Shown in pieces: positions 19,786 through 26,712 of a stretch of DNA of 26,712 bases. The position numbers and the translations under genes were made by a program. The notes beneath the pieces are model-generated. The model made no database searches. It was not told the DNA's origin and was given only the letters and a program-made list of their open reading frames with translations. This DNA comes from Hydnum rufescens UP504. Lineage: Eukaryota; Basidiomycota; Agaricomycetes; Cantharellales; Hydnaceae. Within the stretch, counting starts at the first letter, position 1, and the number at the start of each line of letters is the position of its first letter. Where the stretch lies: positions 1 through 26,712 of the forward strand of contig MU129342.1 in NCBI GenBank assembly GCA_014904985.1, written 5' to 3'.

Positions 19786-22769
19786 ATGCCCTCGTACAAA
19801 GAAAATCCCTCTCAACACCGTCGATTCCCCGGTATGGCCCATGCCTTGTGCCTATATGAAATTAATGTAAGCCATTCAATTTGACAGCCCTGCCTCAATC
19901 GTTACTTTCACCGCCCTTCTCCAGTGATCCCTCGAGCTATTGTCTTGACTCCCAACACACAATTATAGATAGCGGCGACAGCTGAGAAGACATTGTGGTT
20001 CCGAACGACACCACGCGATGGATGGGAGCCTTTCTGTGCGTAGAGTATATCCGGATGGTTGGGGAACCCCTTATTGATCTTCAGATTTCTAGACAAGTTC
20101 GGGTTATGTGTGTTGCTCTGAATTTGCATGGGTCGACAAGATCTCATTTGACCGCTCTCCATTGGCAGCCACCACTAACAAATCCGCTGGAATCATGGCG
20201 CGTTCTTCGGCCAAGGGCCGTGTCCGACCTCATCCCGTGGCTCACGTCAAACCCCACCTCAAGAATCCTTCAATTAGAATGGTATGAATGTTGGCCAGCA
20301 ACCGAACACAATTTTGTTGCCCTACAAGTGGGAATTGCAGAGGACAAGAACCTTTGGCTTCGAATAGACCGGATAGGAATGACCGACCAGGTGAGATGCG
20401 TTGTCTTGTGTTCAAATTATGCCTTAGCATTCGCTACTTTACAGTTCCATATTTCCGACTTCAAGAATCTCATGATCGATGTCGATTCCCTAGACCATCA
20501 TAGATACCGCACATTGGTTACTGCATTCAAACACCCGCCACCGTTGCATAAGCTAGGTGTTCTTCTGTCGGTTTTATTGTCGGAATTCCCTCATCTCCCT
20601 CGTGTCTCGCTACACTCGGTGTGTGTGCGCCCTCGAGCCTGAGACCCACTACTGATCTAGACATATTCAGGATGCCTCCTACTTTTACTGCCTAGCAATT
20701 TATGAGAATTTGGTTGAGTTGGGGGAGGGAGAATACATCGCTCGTGCCCCTCCGCAATTTACTCAGGAGGCTCGGGAAAGCGTCAAAATGCGCATGCAGA
20801 CGTTGGTCTCTCTCCTCTGTGATGTTGAGTAGATTATTAATTGCGGTAATGGCCACATCTTCAGATCTCAAAATAGATCGAGCCGATCCAGTTCATCATT
20901 ACCGAATCTCCATCCACTGTCGACGGATGCCCAATCCGGTCTCCCCGAAGCTCCCGACTTGACTGGCCGCATTATTCGTTTGGATTCATCGGCCTTCGCT
21001 ACAGGTGGCTATTCCTCTGTCTGGAGGGGTAGCTTGCCCTCCGCCACCCCTGACGACCCTAACGGATCGCTTCGGGTACTCCCTGCAATTGATGGCTTCC
21101 GGAAGCCCTATATGCTAACAACCGATGAACTAGGTTGCTATCAAGGTGCTTCGTGCTTCGCATACGAATGAGCTCACGGCCGAATGGAAGCTCCACAAGG
21201 TGGTTCTATCCAACAATTGTGCGATGGATGTTTTGTTCATAATTGGACATAGCGTCTGCATAGAGAAATGCGAATATGGGCCCGATTGCGCCACGATAAT
21301 GTGGTCAGATTGTTAGGTCATATTCAAGAACCCGAGGGGCCTGGTCTTGTTTCAATGTTGTACCCTCACGGTAATGTGTTGAGCTTTCTAGCGAAGAATC
21401 CAAGTGTGAATCGAGAGGTTATTGTGGGTTACATCCATATACTTTCACTCGAATATGGGCTTCATCCCACACTGAGCTTGGTGTTTATAGTGCGCCGATG
21501 TTGCGCTAGGATTACAATATTTACATGAACACGACCCTCCAATCATACACGGTGATCTTAAAGGGGTATGCTTGAATCCACGGAGCCATAGTGGTGCCTT
21601 ATCTGATCGGTCTATATCCTCAGCCGAACGTGCTGATCGATGGAGACGGAAGAGCGAGTCTTTGTGATTTTGGCTTGTCTATAATTCTTGATGGGGAACC
21701 TACTGGCCACACCTCATCGAATAACCAAGGTTCATTGCGATTTTTGGCTCCCGAACTTCAAAAAGAAGGTACTAGAACTGTGGAGACAGACATATATGCT
21801 TATGCATGCACTTGTATTCTGGTGGGATCCATTGTTACTGGACGCTGTGCTTTGTGTCTAAGTTGGAACCATCCATTCATTGTAGATCTTGTTTGACCGG
21901 GAGCCCTACCACCAACTCCGCTCAGACGGACAAGTTATGTTTGCTATATTCACGCATCAGCCTCCTTTTGAACCGTCGACCGAAGAAGTTACCTTCCCCT
22001 CAGTTTTGCAAAATTTGCAGCGCTGCTGGGATCGTGACCCATCGAATCGGCCACTATTGAAGCTAATCATCGAGACTATACAGCGCTGCCTACACCTTCA
22101 CCCATCAAGCAAACTTGAGCGTCCACCAAGGAATTGTAGGTATTCTTTCTGGAGATGCGTTCTACTGCTTTTGCGCACCTAGATTATTGGTTTACAGGGG
22201 AGGCGTGTTCGACTTAGGTGCCTCCCTGGCATGGAACAAGCAAACTTGATCTCGGTCGCCGCCGGTGGACTGAGTATTCTTGTAGATTCTGGGGCCTATT
22301 TGCACTGGGTGCCGATCTATCAGCGTTATCACTGGGAATTCATGGATGGGCAGAACCTTCAAGGTGTGTTGCATCTCATTCTCAAATGCAAATGATACCT
22401 CACGGAGACTTTGTAGTTTCGGCAGATTCTGTTCCCTCTTGGTTCTTTGAAGGTCGGCATTCACTTTCTGCCGTTGTTTCTCGGGGAAGTCTACATATCC
22501 TCATCAGTTCCATCCCAGACTGGAGAAATTATTCTGCGAAATTTCGCCTCCCCTACTCATCAATGGATGTACTACGAGACCTACAACAAGACGACTTCGT
22601 CAACGGCATGATAGGATGCCAGGATGAGAATCGATACCAGAACTATGTAACCGGGATATAGGGCTGGACCTTGACCCGCTGGGATGGAGTCGAATCACGG
22701 CCACAATCTCCTTCTGCTATTTATTCATGTGTGTCCTGTTGTGTATCATGTGCTTACGACTGTAGATGA
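19786..22769 (+). CDS. TKL-like protein kinase, unit B, catalytic domain intact
   Basis: The exons are 19786-19866, 19969-20039, 20093-20390, 20445-20618, 20671-20828, 20865-21075, 21134-21199, 21253-21423, 21491-21565, 21624-21821 and 21886-22135; all phases agree except for one extra base in the last. The first 260 residues form an unassigned N-terminal region. A Ser-rich linker leads into the kinase: glycine loop ATGGYSSVWRG (about 301-311), VAIK (Lys about 335), helix C Glu in RLHREMRIW (about 358), HGDLKG (about 430-435, Gly in place of the Arg of HRD), DFG (450-452), APE (477-479), Asp 491, and Arg 556 in CWDRDPSNRP. It is probably an active Ser/Thr kinase. The extra base near 22099 falls after the last helix and shifts the C-terminal tail (exons 22198-22363 and from 22417). 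A second extra base near 22567 follows. The 3' end is uncertain. Confidence 0.72.
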
Positions 22770-23689
22770 CTATTCCCGACACATATACACGTACGACTTG
22801 AAGGAGGAAGAAAGGACATTACATGGGTGTGATATGTGATCGTTACACACTCCTGGGGGGTGATTAATGCGTAGAAATCAACTACGCGCAGTCACAAATT
22901 TTGGGACAGAGCGAAGCAAGGATCCTGAGCATGGAGCGGACAAACCAGCCATACTAATTAGACATAGTCTTGTTGGCTTCTTTAGTCAACTTCCGCACAC
23001 TCCGCTCAGATTTTACGAGCTTCCCCTCAGACTCCACAGGATCCACGCAAAAATACAGAGGGCATTAAAGGAATGTGAGTGGGGCGCATCAACTTTCTGG
23101 CCATTCTCCTTCCACTTTGTGGCCCGGGTGTGGGATCGATCAATGATTGGTTCTGTAACCAGGACACTCACTCCCTTAATCTATCAACACTGTCAATCGG
23201 GACCCAAAGGGGCACAGAGCGAGAGCCTGGATACAACAGGAATTCCCACGGGGAGGCGATTCGCTCAGCTGTTTTTTTGATTCTCAACACCAGGGTTTGA
23301 ATCACCCCATTCGGAGCTCACTGCAAGAAAGAAATAGTCAGCTAAACGCTGGCCATATGTGAGACTCCGGTGATGAGAGGCCTAGGGGAAAAAAACCAAC
23401 AGGGATGTCGAATATATCTTATTATCATTAGTCAGTCAAAATATTCCGGCATGACTCGTGGGGGGTGATTATGACGGAAGCTTGAATCCCTTCACAGATA
23501 TCAAGAGACAAGACAGTGTTAGAAAGTAGACAAGGTTACCTAAGCTGAGAAGTTGATGCGGATCTGGCGAGGCAGACCGAGAACGACATGGCCAAATTTG
23601 GTGTGAATACATAGGGTTGATACAAAGGGGGATACTTGCAGCATTATATATCGTCATTCCCACCAAGGATTACAGGTAAAAGGGGTCAC
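22770..23689. other. Spacer between kinase B and transporter remnant C
   Basis: A repeated non-coding spacer. The left part (to 23107) is nearly identical to the window end in unit C. A segment of about 250 bp (23124-23375) is absent from the unit A spacer. Its left edge directly follows CCTTCCACTTTGTGG (23108-23122), a string also present at the unit C junction (25268-25282). Open frames here (for example 22867-23280) have no recognised motif. Confidence 0.45.
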
Positions 23690-25042
23690 AGGACTCACAT
23701 AGCGGAACCCTGCGAGGAACGTAAGGATGAGCGCCCAAAGGAAATGGAAATTTCATCCGCCGATGGAAGAAAGGAACGCATTCACTCGCCTGGGTGGATG
23801 CCGATCTTCAAGCTCAGTGATCTGCAACTCGGACAGCCCCTCCAGGCCCCAAGCTGCCTTTGGTCCGGAGTCAACACCTTACGCAGGTGCCCACCGCTTC
23901 CGTCAGGTGCAGCAACCCCGTATACTGTCGTCGTGCGTTCTCGCGCGAATTAGAAACCATCAAAATCAAAACGCCTACGATGGCCAGGAAGGAAAATGCA
24001 AGGGCGATACCATGCCCTGAGACATAGTAGATACGCATCAGGGGACGAAGAGAATATAACGGGATCGAGGCTGTACCTCTGAAAAAACGAGGTGGGGTAC
24101 TACTCGGATACACATTAGAGCGGATGACGCTGGCGCAATTCGCAACAGAGAAAAAGAAGTCCATCACTGTTGCACACGTATAGACCGGTCCGTAGCTGCG
24201 TGGACAAACGACGTAAAATCTAAATGAGACTATAAAGACATTGCAAGAACTTGTTTCCTGTTAACGTGATCGCTGTTGCGATGCAGGGCCTGCAACCTCC
24301 GACACAAAGGAAAAGTGCAACCGAAATACCAATAAACATGGGCCTGGAAATGGAACGTCCTGGGGATGAGGCGTACAGTATTTGACGCCATTTGATACAT
24401 TGGTGAGGATGATGGCGTATCCGACAATGACAACGAGCATCCCTCCAATGATAAAGATACCTTGTTGGGGCAGCCTATCGAACACAATAGCAACCAATAG
24501 CGTGGTGAGGAACCCAGAAAAATAGGGTGGTACACTGAGCAAATTCGCGTTTGCGTTCGAATACCCCAGTTCCTTGATGATCGGCGTAAGAAGGGGCAGG
24601 GATTAAAGCGGCGGGGCAATACCAATGTACGTACCCGGGCGCGAGAATATCGTAAAGCAGGATGCACAGAGCTGAGAACGAGAGAATACGAAAACATACC
24701 ACACATCAGAACATAGAGACATATTTTCCAGTCTCCAACGGCCCTGCGAACCTGGCACCATGGGAATGACAGAGGCGGACTTGTGACACCATGATTCTTC
24801 GCTAGTCAGTGGAGCCATCATTCTCTATCGATGCCCTTCAGGACTCTGGGGTCCTCAGGAAAATCCGGGACCAACCACCACGCAGGGATCACGCAGAGGA
24901 ACGTTAAAAGACCTTCGAGAATGAATCCAATCAGCACGAGAAGAGATCTCACCATGTGGTCAAGACGCATGGAAAGGGCCAGGCACACCGAAACCGGAAG
25001 CAAATGACTCAAAACTGGTTTTTTGGAGGTAGTACTTGACAC
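23690..25042 (-). pseudogene. ACS transporter remnant, unit C, longest copy
   Basis: Minus-strand pieces run in order from about 25020 to 23690. IGFILEGLLTFLCVIPAWWL followed by VPDFPEDPRVLKG is the end of the first half (TM6 and the following loop). LLSVPPYFSGFLTTLLVAIV, FDRLPQQG and VVIVGYAIILTNVSNGVKY are TM8-9. YGPVYTCATVMDFFF, SNVYPSSTPPRFFR and GHGIALAFSFLAIVGVLILM are TM11-12. SELQITELEDRHP is the C-terminal tail. TM1-5 and the start codon are missing. A frameshift lies near 24290, and four extra bases near 23794 spoil the final exon. It is an ACS-type permease distinct in sequence from the two transporters at 5344 and 10560. Confidence 0.75.
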
Positions 25043-25209
25043 CTATGGTATTTCAGTTTGGCAGGGACGTATATGGCAGTAGCCTCCACATTTGTGCCCT
25101 GGAGGTAACGGCTTAAGCGAAAACTGAGCAAGAAAACCACCTTTTGATCATTGGATAAATTGGGCGGTGAAAGAGTGGCACCGCACGGCCCGGATCCATA
25201 AATCGATGT

Positions 25210-25281
25210 ACTGTAGTGTTACGAAGCCCCGGTCACGGGTCACAAGGGTCCTGGGGCTTTTTTTTTTCCTTCCACTTTGTG
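25210..25281. other. 72-bp filler at kinase deletion junction, unit C
   Basis: Unit C follows unit B up to about 25209 (B 19709) and resumes at 25282 (B 21672), so about 1.96 kb containing kinase exons 1-9 and part of exon 10 are gone. The 72 bp between match neither side. They contain AGCCCC (25225-25230) and its complement GGGGCT (25253-25258), ten T (25258-25267), and CCTTCCACTTTGTGG (25268-25282), which also occurs at 23108-23122. The break removes the Asp and Phe of DFG. Confidence 0.6.
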
Positions 25282-26370
25282 GGCTTGTCTATAATTCTTG
25301 ATGGGGAACCTACTGGCCACACCTCATCGAATAACCAAGGTTCATTGCGATTTTTGGCTCCCGAACTTCAAAAAGAAGGTACTAGAACTGTGGAGACAGA
25401 CATATATGCTTATGCATGCACTTGTATTCTGGTGGGATCCATTGTTACTGGACGCTGTGCTTTGTGTCTAAGTTGGAACCATCCATTCATTGTAGATCTT
25501 GTTTGACCGGGAGCCCTACCACCAACTCCGCTCAGACGGACAAGTTATGTTTGCTATATTCACGCATCAGCCTCCTTTTGAACCGTCGACCGAAGAAGTT
25601 ACCTTCCCTTCATTTTTGGAAAATTTGCAGCGCTGCTGGGATCGCGACCCATCGAATCGGCCACTATTGAAGCTAATCATCAAGACTATACAGCGCTGCC
25701 TATACCTTACCCATCAAGCAAACTTGAGCGTCCACCAAGGAATTGTAGGTATTCTTTTTGGAGATGCGTTCTACTGCTTTGCGCACCTAGATTATTGGTT
25801 TACAGGGGAGGGGTGTTCGACTTAGGTGCCTCCCTGGCATTGAAGAAGCAAACTTGATCTCGGTCGCCGCCGGTGGACTGAGTATTCTTGTGGATTCTGG
25901 GGCCTATTTGCACTGGGTGCCGATCTTTCAGCGTTATCACTGGGAATTCATGGATGGGCAGAACCTTCAAGGTGTGTTGCATCTCATTCTCAAATGCAAA
26001 TGATACCTGACGGAGACTTTGTAGTTTCGGCAGATTCTGTTCCCTCTTGGTTCTTTGAAGGTCGGCATTCACTTTCTGCCGTTGTTTCTCGGGGAAGTCT
26101 ACATATCCTCATCAGTTCCATCCCAGACTGGAGAAATTATTCTGCGAAATTTCGCCTCCCCTACTCATCAATGGTGTACTACGAGACCTACAACAAGACG
26201 ACTTCGTCAACGGCATGATAGATGCCAGGATGAGAATCGATACCAGAACTGTTAACCGGGATATAGGGCTGGACCTTGACCCGCTGGGATGGAGTCGAAT
26301 CACGGCCACAATCTCCTTCTGCTATTTATTCATGTGTGTCCTGTTGTGTATCATGTGGTTACGACTGTAG
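25282..26370 (+). pseudogene. TKL-like protein kinase 3' half, unit C
   Basis: It starts abruptly at the Gly of DFG (GLSIILDGEPTGHTSSNNQG) and follows unit B with about 20 differences over 1.4 kb. It includes APEL, TDIYAYAC, QRCWDRDPSNRPLLKL, and the C-terminal region. Unlike B, the exon ending at 25745 has no extra base, and the frame runs in phase into the exon at 25808 (GRGVRLRCLPGIEEANLISV). The later exon holds SIPDWRNYSAKFRLPYSSM and VYYETYN. It has no ATP-binding lobe or catalytic loop, so any product would be inactive. It is most useful as a record of the original tail frame. The 3' limit is set by analogy with unit B. Confidence 0.75.
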
Positions 26371-26712
26371 ATGACTATTCCCGACACATGTACACGTACG
26401 ACTTGAAGGAGGAAGAAAGGATATTACATGGGTGTGATATGTGATCGTTACACACTCCTGGGGGGTGATTAATGCGTAGAAATCAACTACGCGCAGTCAC
26501 AAATTTTGGGACAGAGCGAAGCAAGGATCCTGAGCATGGAGCGGACAAACCAGCCATACTAATTAGACATAGTCTTGTTGGCTTCTTTAGTCAACTTCCG
26601 CACACTCCGCTCAGATTTTACGAGCTTCCCCTCAGACTCCACAGGATCCACGCAAAAATACAGAGGGCATTAAAGGAATGTGAGTGGGGCGCATCAACTT
26701 TCTGGCCATTCT
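26371..26712. other. Spacer after kinase C, cut by window end
   Basis: It is nearly identical to 22770-23107. The window stops at the base matching 23107, immediately before the position of the CCTTCCACTTTGTGG string found at both 23108 and 25268. No gene was recognised. Confidence 0.5.

Larger units (their letters stand above)
14491..26712. repeat. Tandem array of transporter-remnant plus kinase cassette, three units
   Basis: Three direct units are visible: A about 14491-18937, B 18938-23689, and C 23690 to the window end, where it is still open. Matching landmarks shift by 4581 bp (A to B, at the transporter) and 4766 bp (B to C). In each unit a minus-strand ACS transporter remnant lies head-to-head with a plus-strand kinase gene, and the spacer after the kinase is also repeated. 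A is truncated on its left. A and B lack an internal piece of the transporter equal to 24273-25012 in C. C lacks kinase exons 1-9. No transposase, LTR or inverted ends were found, so unequal crossing-over is the likeliest origin. Confidence 0.85.

Noticed and set aside
23293..23306. Possible Pol III B-box (GGGTTTGAATCACC)
   Set aside because: It differs from the consensus, has no convincing A-box at the right distance, and has no tRNA fold around it.
25253..25267. Stem plus T-run as a bacterial-type terminator
   Set aside because: The context is a fungal genome and the element sits in filler DNA at a deletion junction, so a terminator role is not supported.
14491..26712. Array as a transposable element
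   Set aside because: No transposase, reverse transcriptase, long terminal repeats, terminal inverted repeats or target-site duplications were seen; the units are tandem and carry host-type genes.

Overview
The window looks like nuclear DNA of a mushroom-forming fungus (Basidiomycota, probably Agaricomycetes). Genes are cut by many short GT-AG introns of about 50-110 bp. There are paralogous anion:cation-symporter (ACS) family MFS transporters, and kinases with the HGDLKG/DFG signature of the TKL-like kinases that are expanded in Agaricomycetes. No bacterial-style operons, RNA genes, CRISPR arrays or recognisable autonomous transposons were seen. All exon coordinates were worked out by hand from reading frames, splice signals and comparison between paralogs.

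Layout. (1) 154-2796, plus: an RGG-box protein with a Caprin-like helical segment. (2) 2797-5186: no convincing gene, apart from one weak small ORF at 4345. (3) 5344-7909 and 10560-13154, plus: two paralogous ACS transporters with identical 18-exon structures, including exons of 9, 15, 21 and 15 nt. The downstream copy is fully open (514 aa). The upstream copy carries two single-base deletions. Both have the same 12-bp palindrome GTGACATGTCAC 150-190 bp before the start codon. (4) 13880-14239, minus: the 3' end of a Q/H/P-rich gene, apparently broken. (5) 14491-26712: a tandem array of a 4.6-4.8 kb cassette. Each unit holds a minus-strand ACS transporter remnant followed by a plus-strand protein kinase gene. 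Units A and B carry both parts, with the transporter cut down to its 3' end. Unit C keeps a longer transporter piece but only the 3' half of the kinase. It is still inside the repeat when the window ends.

What works. Transporter 2 should make a plasma-membrane permease. Kinase B has every catalytic motif in frame, although its C-terminal tail is shifted by one-base insertions. Transporter 1, kinase A, kinase C and all three minus-strand transporters look broken. So many one-base indels in otherwise well-kept genes also raise the possibility of assembly errors. The most interesting items are the tandem transporter/kinase array and its mosaic history, the filler-DNA junction in unit C, the shared promoter palindrome, the conserved micro-exons, and an unassigned C-terminal region preserved in all three kinase copies.
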